Below, in pieces: positions 35,797 to 44,047 of a stretch of 64,000 bases of DNA. The notes under the pieces were generated by a model. It saw nothing but the letters and a program-made list of their open reading frames with translations. It was not told where the DNA came from and ran no database searches. The DNA lies in NCBI GenBank assembly GCA_038729485.1, contig JAVYRX010000003.1, forward strand, positions 62,001 to 126,000, read 5' to 3'. Made by a program: the position numbers and the translations under genes. Position 1 is the stretch's first letter. Every line of letters begins with the position of its first letter. This DNA is from GCA-001856825 sp038729485. Lineage in GTDB: Archaea > Thermoplasmatota > Thermoplasmata > Thermoplasmatales > GCA-001856825.

Positions 35797-36732
35797 TCAC
35801 CTTCTCAGCCTTGGGTCCATAACGTCCCTTAGACCATCACCCAAAAGGTTCAAACTTACAACAAGGATCAGGATCGCCAGGCCAGGTATTGTTATCGTCC
35901 ACCAATATCGGGTAAGTGCAGGTAGGCCACCACCCAGCGTGGCTGCTAGTCCTATGAGGTTGCCCCACTCAGGGGTATAGTATCCCGCGAAACCCACTCC
36001 AAGATAGAACAAGGCGGCAAGAGTTAGTATAACATTACCGAAGTCCAGGGAAATCTGGACGAATATTGGGTATATGGAATTGGGTATTACGTGCTTCACT
36101 ATCGTTCTGATGGAAGAAGCACCTGCGGCAACTGAGGCTTCTACGTACTTAAGCTCACGTACAGAGAGCACTTGCCCCCTCACTATCCTGGTGTAGGTTG
36201 GCCACCATATAATCATAAGTGCTACCACCATTATTGTCAGGTTCCTACCGAGGATGACGAGAAAGGCTATCGCTAATACAAGGAAAGGTATGGACAGGAA
36301 GATGTCAGTAACCCTCATTATGACATCCCCTACAACTCCACCTTTGTATCCCGCTATGCTCCCCAGGATCGTACCTATGAATGCCCCGCTGAATACCACT
36401 ATTGCGGCAACACCTATATCAATTCTCGCAGCCTTTACCACGCCGTTGAAAAGGTTGTATCCTTCAAAAGTGGTTCCAAAAGGAAAATGTAAAGAAGGTG
36501 GGAGTGGGGTATTGTAGATATAGATACCATTGTACTGGAGGAGCTGCTGTGTTTTCCACGGGTTTCCTCCCAGTATAACGGGGCCGAATATTGCCACTAG
36601 GATGTAGAATACCACGATAGCAAGCCCAGCAGTGGCAATTGGGCTCCTGGTAAAGAAGAAAAATGTTTTCTTGAAAGATTCGTATCGAGCCCTTATAGCC
36701 TTTGCGAAACTTCCAGAAACATCTGAGGTCAT
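35797..36732 (-). CDS. ABC importer permease, OppC type
   Basis: 311-residue membrane permease. Hydrophilic N-terminus, one helix at about 32-50, an extracytoplasmic loop, then the binding-protein-dependent permease domain with five helices and the EAA-like loop ASVAAGASSIRTIVKHVIPN. It overlaps OppB by four bases (ATGA) and is followed by the ATPase gene after five bases. Pairs with the OppB-type protein to form the translocation pore. Confidence 0.9.
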   Translation of the reverse strand: MTSDVSGSFAKAIRARYESFKKTFFFFTRSPIATAGLAIVVFYILVAIFGPVILGGNPWKTQQLLQYNGIYIYNTPLPPSLHFPFGTTFEGYNLFNGVVKAARIDIGVAAIVVFSGAFIGTILGSIAGYKGGVVGDVIMRVTDIFLSIPFLVLAIAFLVILGRNLTIMVVALMIIWWPTYTRIVRGQVLSVRELKYVEASVAAGASSIRTIVKHVIPNSIYPIFVQISLDFGNVILTLAALFYLGVGFAGYYTPEWGNLIGLAATLGGGLPALTRYWWTITIPGLAILILVVSLNLLGDGLRDVMDPRLRR

Positions 36733-37823
36733 TCCAGCCTCACCCTCGGGTCCAGATATGAATAAATTATATCAACAATGAGATTGGCTGTTACTATAAC
36801 AATCGTGAATATGAATGTGGTTGCCATTATTGAAACCATATCTCCACCTATTGCAGCATAAAATAGCCACCTCCCCATTCCCGGCCATCCAAACACAGTT
36901 TCTGTGACCACGACACCGCCTAAGAGGCCCGCGAAAAACAGGCCCATGACCGTTGTCGTGGCCCCAAGAGCATTTCTCCTGACGTGCTTCCTTACCACAA
37001 AATACTCCGGAACACCCTTGGACTTCGCGGTCCTTATGAAGTCTTGGTTCATCACTTCGAGCATGCTGGATCTCAGGAACCTGACTATGAGGCCGAACGA
37101 TGTGAAGGCAACAGAGAAAGCGGGCCAGAAGAGGGTATATAAGGCGGCAAGGAAAGCCTTCCAATCTCCGTATATGAGGGTATCAACAAGAAGAAAACCT
37201 GTGGGCCTGGATAGCCCACTCACCTTCGTATTAACCCAAGGTTCAAGTATATCGGTATGAGGATAATAGTAATATGATGGGGGTATCTGCCCGACGCCTA
37301 CCAGCTTTAACTGGGCTGGCAGGATTGAATTAGGGCCAACAGCAATAAGGATAATCAATCCAAGCCAAAAAACAGGGAGTGAAACTCCGAGCATAGCTAT
37401 TACTCTTGTGACTTGATCCGTTAACCTATCCTTTTTTACGGCACTGAAGACTCCCAATGGAAGCCCCATAAGGAAGACAAGAAGGGTTGCAAGCAAGGCC
37501 AGTTCCAGGGTAGGTGGGAACCTTCTCTCGAATTCAGTAAAAACCGGAGTCCCGGCATCAAATTGTTCTGTAGGTGCAAGATAGCCCCAGTTTCCTGTAA
37601 ATAGGTTGCCCAGATAGTAGAAATATTGAGCGTATGTTGGTAGGTTAAGATGTAGCTGTGCTTTCACAATTGCTATATGTTGAGGCGTTCTTATTCTTCC
37701 AAGATATCCGTCTATGAGAAGCGTCAGGTTTGCATGAGAAAGAGCGAACGTTATAACCGTGACTCCGATTATGACGGGTATAAGAAGAATAAGTCTCCTG
37801 ATGATATAAACGTACATCTTCAT
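36729..37823 (-). CDS. ABC importer permease, OppB type
   Basis: 364-residue permease beginning with the usual YIIRRLILLIPVIIGVTVI helix, then a long external loop and a permease domain with the loop TAKSKGVPEYFVVRKHVRRN for ATPase contact. It is the promoter-proximal gene of the importer: order is B, C, D, F, small membrane protein, binding protein. A TATA-like TTTAAAAATATTGAG near 37880-37893 lies about 60 bases before the ATG, overlapping the end of the asparagine synthetase gene. No strong ribosome-binding site is close. Confidence 0.9.
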   Translation of the reverse strand: MKMYVYIIRRLILLIPVIIGVTVITFALSHANLTLLIDGYLGRIRTPQHIAIVKAQLHLNLPTYAQYFYYLGNLFTGNWGYLAPTEQFDAGTPVFTEFERRFPPTLELALLATLLVFLMGLPLGVFSAVKKDRLTDQVTRVIAMLGVSLPVFWLGLIILIAVGPNSILPAQLKLVGVGQIPPSYYYYPHTDILEPWVNTKVSGLSRPTGFLLVDTLIYGDWKAFLAALYTLFWPAFSVAFTSFGLIVRFLRSSMLEVMNQDFIRTAKSKGVPEYFVVRKHVRRNALGATTTVMGLFFAGLLGGVVVTETVFGWPGMGRWLFYAAIGGDMVSIMATTFIFTIVIVTANLIVDIIYSYLDPRVRLE

Positions 37824-37886
37824 CGGAGCTTCACTGACTTCCTTGAATCAGCTACTTCCTAATAAAGATAATCAAACTCAATATTT

Positions 37887-38819
37887 TTAAAGGACAAACT
37901 CACCTATCGTTTTAGGAAAAAGGGTGACCGCAGAAATATCGCTAGATCCAATAATGAACCTCACCAATCTCTCTATTCCAATGCCAAAACCAGATGAAGG
38001 ATGCAAACCGATCTTTGAAGCCTCCAGAAGAAGAGAAAAATCCTCCTCCCTTTGTCCTTTCTTCCTTATCCTTTCTCTTATCCTGTCGTACTCGAATTCT
38101 CTTTCCCCACCGCTTATAGCTTCGCCGTACCCATACGGATATATGAGATCCATGTCACGCAAATATCCCGAGTTTCCTATTTCCCTATCGTAGAATTCCC
38201 TCTCTGACAGCGGTATGTCTATTATCCAGAACGGAGATCTTGAACGTGAACTTAGTTCATCTTCAAATTTCCTGCCATATTTTTCAAAGGCGTCTGAATA
38301 CCTTATTCTCCTGAATGGAGTTGGAAATACATGGAGGCGAGGATTAAGATACTTCCTGTCAACCTTCTTCATCACATCCTCTATTGCTTTGTTTATCATT
38401 CCTTCAGCCAGCGTCATCACGTACTCCCGAGGCTTGTCTCTCACTTCCAGATCGAGTTGGGTAAACTCTGCAAGATGCCTGCCGGTTCTTGCCCTTTCTA
38501 GTGGTTCAATCCTTATATTTGGGGAAAAGGAATATATCTTGTCTAGGTAAGTAAGGGCTAGCTGCTTGTGGAATATCATGGACTTAGTGATGCGATATTT
38601 TCGACCGTAATAGTCCACCACAGGATCTGCAACGGGGTGATTCAGGGGATCTGATATTGGACTTATTATTACTGGATTTATCTCGACGAACCCTCTTCTG
38701 TCAAGGTATCTTTTCATCGTTCCCCTGACTATTGTATTCACGATTGTTCCGGTTCTTATTGCTTTTGAGTCCCTTCCAAAAAAGTGAGATATCGGTTCCG
38801 ATACGTCTTCTTCAATCAT
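37887..38819 (-). CDS. asnA: Archaeal asparagine synthetase (AsnRS-like, AS-AR)
   Basis: 310-residue protein made of the class II aminoacyl-tRNA synthetase catalytic core without an anticodon-binding domain. Motif 2-like residues are in RTGRHLAEFTQLDLEV, and motif 3 is GFGIGIERLVRF. This is the archaeal asparagine synthetase type, which makes asparagine from aspartate, ammonia and ATP. It could also be a paralogue of unknown function. It is divergent from an AsnC/Lrp-family regulator 94 bases away, echoing the bacterial asnC-asnA pair even though the enzymes differ. A TATA-like GATTAAAC is centred about 28 bases before the ATG. Confidence 0.82.
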   Translation of the reverse strand: MIEEDVSEPISHFFGRDSKAIRTGTIVNTIVRGTMKRYLDRRGFVEINPVIISPISDPLNHPVADPVVDYYGRKYRITKSMIFHKQLALTYLDKIYSFSPNIRIEPLERARTGRHLAEFTQLDLEVRDKPREYVMTLAEGMINKAIEDVMKKVDRKYLNPRLHVFPTPFRRIRYSDAFEKYGRKFEDELSSRSRSPFWIIDIPLSEREFYDREIGNSGYLRDMDLIYPYGYGEAISGGEREFEYDRIRERIRKKGQREEDFSLLLEASKIGLHPSSGFGIGIERLVRFIIGSSDISAVTLFPKTIGEFVL

Positions 38820-38886
38820 AGCTTTGCTATAGCATTTAACGTTTAATCTTGTTGCAAGGGGGATATAACAATTTGAAATATAATGA

Positions 38887-38896
38887 TTAAATATTT
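38887..38896 (+). promoter_or_regulatory. TATA-like box of the AsnC/Lrp gene
   Basis: TTAAATATTT centred about 23 bases before the ATG at 38914 with no ribosome-binding site between, fitting a leaderless transcript. The rest of the 94-base gap also holds the asnA promoter. Confidence 0.45.
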
Positions 38897-38913
38897 GCTT
38901 TTATTTTAACAAT

Positions 38914-39357
38914 ATGAAGGAAATAGATGATATAGATTTACAAATATTAAATTATCTTAGGGAAAGTGCAAGGGAGCGGGTTACCGTGATATCAGATGCT
39001 CTGGGGATAAACAGAGTGACCGTTGCAGAAAGGATAACAAAGCTCGTGAAAAAGGGGATTATAAGGAATTTTACGGTAAATATAAATTATGAAGCGCTGG
39101 GCCAGCAGGTTTTGGCTTTCCTTTTAATTTCCTACAAGAGAAATGATGAGCTTTCCCAAGAGAGGCTCGCATCAACTATATCAACGATAGATGGAGTGGA
39201 TGAAGTCTATATAATGGCCGGTGAGTTCGACATCCTGGCGAAAATAAGAGCCAAGACAGTGAGAGAGCTAGGGGAAAAGGTTGTAAACAAAATAAGGTCG
39301 TATCCCGGCGTGGAGACTACAATCTCGCACATCGTATTCCAGACTGTCAAAGGCTAA
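38914..39357 (+). CDS. Lrp/AsnC-family transcription regulator
   Basis: 147-residue regulator: N-terminal helix-turn-helix (VISDALGINRVTVAERITKL) and a C-terminal RAM (ligand-binding) domain (VDEVYIMAGEFDILAKIRA). Full length for the family. It faces the asparagine synthetase gene, so aspartate or asparagine is a plausible ligand and the intergenic region a plausible binding site; this is inference. Its 3' end overlaps the convergent reductase gene by four bases. Confidence 0.88.
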   Translation: MKEIDDIDLQILNYLRESARERVTVISDALGINRVTVAERITKLVKKGIIRNFTVNINYEALGQQVLAFLLISYKRNDELSQERLASTISTIDGVDEVYIMAGEFDILAKIRAKTVRELGEKVVNKIRSYPGVETTISHIVFQTVKG

Positions 39358-40433
39358 ACTGCTTCAACCATACTTGCGAGAATGGTTGGAAACCGAAAGG
39401 GAAGCAGTGCGATAATATAGAGAAAGGCCTTAGACGGATAATCAACGTCACCTACTTTGTTAATGCCAGAAACACTGGATTTTACGAGCGGAACCCACAG
39501 CTTATAATGCCTCTCCGTGGCATCAAGAATGTTTCTCAGTGTTAAGGCCCTCTTAACCTCCCTTCCAAATCCGCTCAAGAGGAGCCTTCCGTATTTGTTT
39601 ACATCACCTCCGTTTGAGATCACCTCGCTCAGAATCTTGCCGGAGATCAAGGCACCGTAAAGGCCTCCTCCGGTAGTGGCCTTATTCATCCCCGCGGCGT
39701 CACCAACCAAATAACAATTTCCGTGTCCCGGGTTTATGTTTCCAATGGGGATTAATCCACCCCTTTTTCTGATGATTTCATGGGGCCTCGTTAACATCGA
39801 TACCATCTCAGCAGAGCCCGCGCCTGAAGCTCCGAATTCCGTCTCTCCGTCGTGAGGAACTTCCCATGCAAAGAAATCAGGCATCCTCCCCCTGTCCATA
39901 AATATCCTCACTTGATCAGATTTCTTTTTCACGTCGTACTGCACAGAGCTGAGCAGTTTGGGTTTCGGGAGACCAAGAAGTCTCCTAGTAGCACTGGTCG
40001 GCCCATCTGCACCTATCACATATCTAGACTCAACTGTTTCAATTGAACTTCCAGCACTTAGTCTGGAGGTAATGGTATCTCCTTTCTGGGTTAGCCCAAT
40101 CAGCATTTTTCTTTTATATATATTAACGCCTTCAGATTCAGCTATTTCCGCGAGTTTCCTGTCAAGGGAAACCCTATCAAGAACGTACATCCTTTCAGAA
40201 TTTAGAGTGAATGAGCCTGTAGGGGTGTAAACCTCTGCCGTTGAGGGCTTTGAGACCACAAGGTCATTGCCAACTATGTCCACCACCCTCCTGTCAACAA
40301 GGCCGGAGCAATGGTTTGGCAGCCCTATTTCTCTCTTCAAATCCACTATCCTTACCGAATACCCATTCCGTGCCAACAAGGAAGAAACGTAAGAACCTGA
40401 AGGGCCTGCCCCTATGACAAGAAAATCAAGCAC
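39354..40433 (-). CDS. Geranylgeranyl reductase family protein
   Basis: 359-residue FAD-dependent oxidoreductase. The Rossmann motif is VIGAGPSGSYVSSLLA, the family CSGLV follows near residue 43, and a second FAD contact is LVGDAAGMNKATTGGGL. Archaeal members saturate the isoprenoid chains of membrane lipids or polyprenyl phosphates. The gene starts with GTG, 27 bases behind a TATA-like element shared with the divergent ribosomal gene, so the transcript is probably leaderless. A hydrophobic C-terminus (YIIALLPFRFPTILA) may sit at the membrane. Confidence 0.85.
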   Translation of the reverse strand: MLDFLVIGAGPSGSYVSSLLARNGYSVRIVDLKREIGLPNHCSGLVDRRVVDIVGNDLVVSKPSTAEVYTPTGSFTLNSERMYVLDRVSLDRKLAEIAESEGVNIYKRKMLIGLTQKGDTITSRLSAGSSIETVESRYVIGADGPTSATRRLLGLPKPKLLSSVQYDVKKKSDQVRIFMDRGRMPDFFAWEVPHDGETEFGASGAGSAEMVSMLTRPHEIIRKRGGLIPIGNINPGHGNCYLVGDAAGMNKATTGGGLYGALISGKILSEVISNGGDVNKYGRLLLSGFGREVKRALTLRNILDATERHYKLWVPLVKSSVSGINKVGDVDYPSKAFLYIIALLPFRFPTILASMVEAV

Positions 40434-40455
40434 AGCTGCCTAATCAAAATTTAAG

Positions 40456-40464
40456 TATTAAAAT
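40456..40464. promoter_or_regulatory. Shared TATA-like element between reductase and uS15 genes
   Basis: TATTAAAAT, centred at 40460: 27 bases from the GTG at 40433 on the minus strand and 30 bases from the ATG at 40490 on the plus strand. It is therefore placed correctly for both directions. Confidence 0.5.
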
Positions 40465-40489
40465 TGAATGGACGTGGAAGGGTGCAACA

Positions 40490-40945
40490 ATGGCTAGAAT
40501 GCATACCAGGAAACGTGGTAAATCAGGCTCAAAACGTCCACTAAGGGAAGGGAAGCCTAACTGGGTTAGTATGGGAAAGGATGAGATAGAACAGCTTGTG
40601 TTCAAGCTAAGAAAGGAGGGATTCACCAAGTCTCGGATCGGTATGATACTTCGCGATCAATATGGTATTCCTAGAATTAAAGAAATTTCAGGAGAAAGGA
40701 TGTCGAAGCTTCTGGAGAAGAACAATGTGAGAGACCAGGTACCGGAAGACCTAGCATCTCTCGTTGAAAAGGCATCGAATCTGAGCAAGCATCTGGCGTC
40801 CAATCCAAAGGATTTGAAAAATAGAAGAGGACTTGAGCTCATCGAAGCAAAGATCAAAAGGCTTTCTGACTATTATAAAAGGAAGAATATGTTGCAGCCA
40901 GGCTGGTTATACACAAGGTCAGAGGCAGAGCTAACATCCAAATGA
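40490..40945 (+). CDS. rps15: 30S ribosomal protein uS15 (S15P/S13E)
   Basis: 151-residue archaeal uS15, longer than the bacterial form by an N-terminal extension (ARMHTRKRGKSGSKRP). Conserved core includes IGMILRDQYGIPRIKEI and LIEAKIKRLSDYYKR, which binds 16S rRNA and helps assemble the platform. Its last four bases overlap the ATG of the RecJ-like nuclease, a common archaeal pairing. Confidence 0.97.
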   Translation: MARMHTRKRGKSGSKRPLREGKPNWVSMGKDEIEQLVFKLRKEGFTKSRIGMILRDQYGIPRIKEISGERMSKLLEKNNVRDQVPEDLASLVEKASNLSKHLASNPKDLKNRRGLELIEAKIKRLSDYYKRKNMLQPGWLYTRSEAELTSK

Positions 40946-42273
40946 TTCCGCTGAATGAAACTTATGAAGGGGAACTGAGAAAGGCTGCAAAGATAATCCG
41001 GGAAGAAAGTTTCTTCAGGGTATTTTCACACTATGACGCAGACGGTGTAGCCTCCGCCGTAGTGATATCTGAAATGCTGAGGCGTCAGGACAAGGATTTC
41101 CACCTCTCATTCCTTAGAGCGATGGACAACGAAATAATAAAGGAATCTTCAGGTTATCCAATTATAATAAGCGATCTTGGCTCTGACGTGCCCGAATTAT
41201 CCGGAGGAAAAGGTATCATAGTTGATCATCACATCTTCTCCGGTCAGGGAAATTCATCTCTGGTGAATTTAAATCCCAGAAAATTTGGCTATGACGGTAC
41301 AAAGGAAGCCTGCTCAAGTACCATTGCATTTCTTCTTTCGTTGGAAGTAGATCAGTCTAACGAAGATCTATTCCCGGCGTTCATCGGAGGGGTTATTGGA
41401 GACAAGCAGAATGTAGGTGGGTTTCATGGGATAAATTCAGGCATAGTAAGCGCGCTCAAACAAAAGTATCCGGCTACGAAAGACATATCGCTCGTCGGAA
41501 GATCCATCTCGGAAGCAATATATCTTTCAATAGATCCCTATTTCATAGGGCTTAGCGGAGATGAGGAGGCTGCAAGATTTTTTGTGGAAAGCTTGGGGAT
41601 AAATCCGGACGTCTCCCCTTTGAATCTCAGGACAGACGAGAAAGAAAAGATCGTAGAAAACCTTACAATTAGGTTGATATCTCAAGGCGTATCAAGGGAG
41701 GGATACGAAACTCTTGTGACGGATATATTTAACTTCCCGGCCATGGGTACTTCCAGCAATCTGATATATGAATACATGGACGCTTCTGGACGGAACGGGC
41801 GCATGGGTCTGCCTGTCTCATGGTTCCTTGGGAACGACGAAGCCGTTGACGATATGCACTCCATCTTCATTAAATTCAGAGGAGATGCCTTGGCGCAGGT
41901 GAAGAGGTCCTCAGGAATGATCAAAGATCTGGGGAACGTCATAGTCACGCACGTGGACAATCCTTTTCTCGCTGGCATCACAGCTAGCACGCTCGCGATA
42001 TATGTGAATGAGGTCAAGAAGCCTGTGGTAGCGATTTACAATAACAAAGAATGCAAGATATCAGGCAGAGCAACGAGGGATCAGATTGCCTCAGGCGTAG
42101 ACCTGTCACTTGCGATAGGACAGGCTGCTCAAGAGGTAGGGGGCCACGGTGGAGGCCATGACATAGCTGCCGGGGCAGAGATTCCATTTGGAAAAGAGGA
42201 GGAGTTCATACTGAAAGTTAACGGGATGATAGGTGAACAGATTGCAAATTCCAAAGGATCATCCAAGATATGA
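40942..42273 (+). CDS. RecJ-like DHH exonuclease (GAN type)
   Basis: 443-residue DHH-family phosphoesterase. Motif I is HYDADGVASA, motif III is VDHHIFSGQ (DHH) and the DHHA1-type end has GGHGGGHDIAAGA. Archaeal members act as single-strand exonucleases and as GINS-associated nuclease with the replicative helicase. The ATG overlaps the stop of uS15, and the 3' end overlaps the next gene, so expression is coupled with ribosome and coenzyme genes. Confidence 0.85.
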   Translation: MIPLNETYEGELRKAAKIIREESFFRVFSHYDADGVASAVVISEMLRRQDKDFHLSFLRAMDNEIIKESSGYPIIISDLGSDVPELSGGKGIIVDHHIFSGQGNSSLVNLNPRKFGYDGTKEACSSTIAFLLSLEVDQSNEDLFPAFIGGVIGDKQNVGGFHGINSGIVSALKQKYPATKDISLVGRSISEAIYLSIDPYFIGLSGDEEAARFFVESLGINPDVSPLNLRTDEKEKIVENLTIRLISQGVSREGYETLVTDIFNFPAMGTSSNLIYEYMDASGRNGRMGLPVSWFLGNDEAVDDMHSIFIKFRGDALAQVKRSSGMIKDLGNVIVTHVDNPFLAGITASTLAIYVNEVKKPVVAIYNNKECKISGRATRDQIASGVDLSLAIGQAAQEVGGHGGGHDIAAGAEIPFGKEEEFILKVNGMIGEQIANSKGSSKI

Positions 42274-42979
42274 GAGCCTAATGAAAAGGGAAAAATTACT
42301 CGATTTTTACAACAGGGGAATCGTAACCATTTCGGGGCTAATTTCTCAAGGAAGGGGTGAAGCCTTCGACTATCTCCTTGGCGAAAAAACCCAGTCCTTT
42401 GGATATGAAGCCGAGAAGGCAGCTCTGGACAAGATGATGAAATCCAGAAAACCAGTTATATCGGTTAATGGAAACGTTGCCGCCATTGCAGGTAAGGAAA
42501 TCGCTGAGTTCGCCAAAAAGTACAGCATAACGGTGGAAGCTAACATCTTCTACTGGTCCAGGGAGAGGATGAAGCTGATAGTTGATTATTTTGAAAGTCT
42601 TGGAATTCAAGCCCTAGGTCTCAACCAGGACGCTGCAATTCCAGGCCTAGAAAGCAACCGTGGTAAATGCGAGACTGCAGGGATATTTAGTGCAGATACA
42701 GTGATTGTACCTCTAGAGGACGGTGACAGAGCAGAGGCTTTGAAGAAGATGGGAAAATTCATAATTGCCGTAGATTTAAATCCTCTTTCCAGGACCGCTA
42801 GGTTCGGTGACATAACTATAGTGGATGACGTGCAGCGGGTATTCAGGAATTTCAATGAAATGAAACATGACGATTTCTTCGGTGCATCCAATACTTACGA
42901 TAATGCTGCGAACACTAAGGCGGCCATAAAATTCTTAGGAGAAAGGCTCGCAAACATGAACGAATGGCCGGATTTATGA
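42242..42979 (+). CDS. 4-phosphopantoate--beta-alanine ligase (phosphopantothenate synthetase)
   Basis: 245-residue member of the archaeal phosphopantothenate synthetase family (COG1701), which joins 4-phosphopantoate and beta-alanine in the archaeal CoA pathway. The start IPKDHPRYESLMKRE and the QGRGEAFDYLLGE motif are family hallmarks; VDLNPLSRTA follows later. The TTG at 42242 is chosen because the family begins just before IPKDH and AGGTGA lies five bases upstream; an in-frame GTG at 42233 would sit inside that ribosome-binding site. It overlaps the nuclease gene by 32 bases. Confidence 0.87.
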   Translation: MQIPKDHPRYESLMKREKLLDFYNRGIVTISGLISQGRGEAFDYLLGEKTQSFGYEAEKAALDKMMKSRKPVISVNGNVAAIAGKEIAEFAKKYSITVEANIFYWSRERMKLIVDYFESLGIQALGLNQDAAIPGLESNRGKCETAGIFSADTVIVPLEDGDRAEALKKMGKFIIAVDLNPLSRTARFGDITIVDDVQRVFRNFNEMKHDDFFGASNTYDNAANTKAAIKFLGERLANMNEWPDL

Positions 42980-43393
42980 CCTGCCCTTGAGATAGTTTAT
43001 AATTTTCCTGGTTCCATTGAACTCCGTCTCGGAATACTGGCTTATTCTTACGACCTTCAGATCAATTCCCCTTTTCTTTGCCTCTCTTACTATCTCTTCC
43101 GCGTCGAAATTCTGATCGTATCCTAGAGTTACTATGTCAGGTTTAACAACAGGCAGTATGTCATAGATGTTTCCCTCAAGCCCCAAAATGGCTTTATCAA
43201 CAGGTTTCAGCGCCTCTACCATCTTGACTCTTACGTTCTCAGGTATGAGGGGGAGATGCTTCATTTTCTCGGCAACTGAATCCCTTGCAACAACAACAAT
43301 CAATTCGTCCCCTAGCTTCTTGGATTCAGTCAAATAATGAACATGGCCAGGATGAAGAATGTCGAAAACGCCGGTCGCAAGTACTCTAGTCAC
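42974..43393 (-). CDS. ribL: FAD synthase, RibL type (cytidylyltransferase fold)
   Basis: 139-residue nucleotidyltransferase: GVFDILHPGHVHYL carries the HxGH motif, and a later SETEFNGTRKI segment is at the position of the ISSTxx-like motif. Archaeal RibL adds AMP to FMN to make FAD. Related glycerol-3-phosphate cytidylyltransferases share the fold, so the substrate is inferred from size and archaeal context. It converges with the phosphopantothenate synthetase gene, overlapping by six bases. Confidence 0.83.
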   Translation of the reverse strand: MTRVLATGVFDILHPGHVHYLTESKKLGDELIVVVARDSVAEKMKHLPLIPENVRVKMVEALKPVDKAILGLEGNIYDILPVVKPDIVTLGYDQNFDAEEIVREAKKRGIDLKVVRISQYSETEFNGTRKIINYLKGRS

Positions 43394-43413
43394 TCTTACG
43401 GTATTATAGATTA

Positions 43414-43920
43414 CTATTTCACCTTAATGCATTTTTCTAGTCTTATGGCATCCACCGAACCGTCATACGGAATGGAGTAGTAGTTTTTTAGAATTCCCTT
43501 GATCGAATAACCCATCTTCAAATACATCCTGAGCGCTCTCTCGTTTTTTTCAAACGTCTCAAGTACAACCTTTGTGCATCCTCGCTGTCTTGCTTCTAGC
43601 TCCATTGCATTCATTAAAATTTTCCCTATTCCAGTCCCCTGAAATGTTGGCTCTACAGCTATACTCTCAACGTGACCTACCCTGCCCCCCTTGCTGAAGT
43701 AGATTGAGGAATATCCTACTGCCTTCCCGTCAAACTCACAAATAAAAGTAATGGAATTTTCAAGCGTAAGCATCTCTTTTATTTCCTCTAGGCTGTACGC
43801 ATGTATTCCAAAGGCTCTAGATTCAATATCCCGGACCTGCTCAAGATCTAGAATAGACCCCCTTCTCATGGAAGGTTCAGAAATCGTCATCATCATCGTC
43901 ATCATCATCGTCATCATCAT
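43414..43920 (-). CDS. GNAT N-acetyltransferase, RimI-like
   Basis: 168-residue GNAT protein with the acetyl-CoA site VEPTFQGTGIGKILM and the typical C-terminal ERALRMYLKMGYS segment, as in RimI/Ard1 N-terminal protein acetyltransferases. The open frame begins with MMMT repeated three times, encoded by a 12-base tandem repeat (43886-43921). The domain itself starts near MRRGSILD (ATG at 43869), so the repeat supplies nine extra ATGs upstream. A TATA-like TTTTAAAT is centred near 43972. True start is uncertain. Confidence 0.8.
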   Translation of the reverse strand: MMMTMMMTMMMTISEPSMRRGSILDLEQVRDIESRAFGIHAYSLEEIKEMLTLENSITFICEFDGKAVGYSSIYFSKGGRVGHVESIAVEPTFQGTGIGKILMNAMELEARQRGCTKVVLETFEKNERALRMYLKMGYSIKGILKNYYSIPYDGSVDAIRLEKCIKVK

Positions 43921-43921
43921 C
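43886..43921. repeat. Three tandem 12-base units at gene start
   Basis: GTCATCATCATC repeated three times without mismatch (minus strand GATGATGATGAC), giving nine clustered ATG codons at the 5' end of the acetyltransferase gene. Confidence 0.95.
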
Positions 43922-44047
43922 TGGTCTTCTCTTTATTGACATAGACGTACTCACCCCGATGGGGGGATTTAAAACGTTTTATTAAAACATTCCTTATCCG
44001 CATGAACTTCCGAAAAAGGATTAATATGAAGCGAAAATTGTTAGCTT

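Noticed and set aside
43954..43966. CCCCGATGGGG inverted repeat as an operator
   Set aside because: Only four paired bases per arm, so too short to distinguish from chance.
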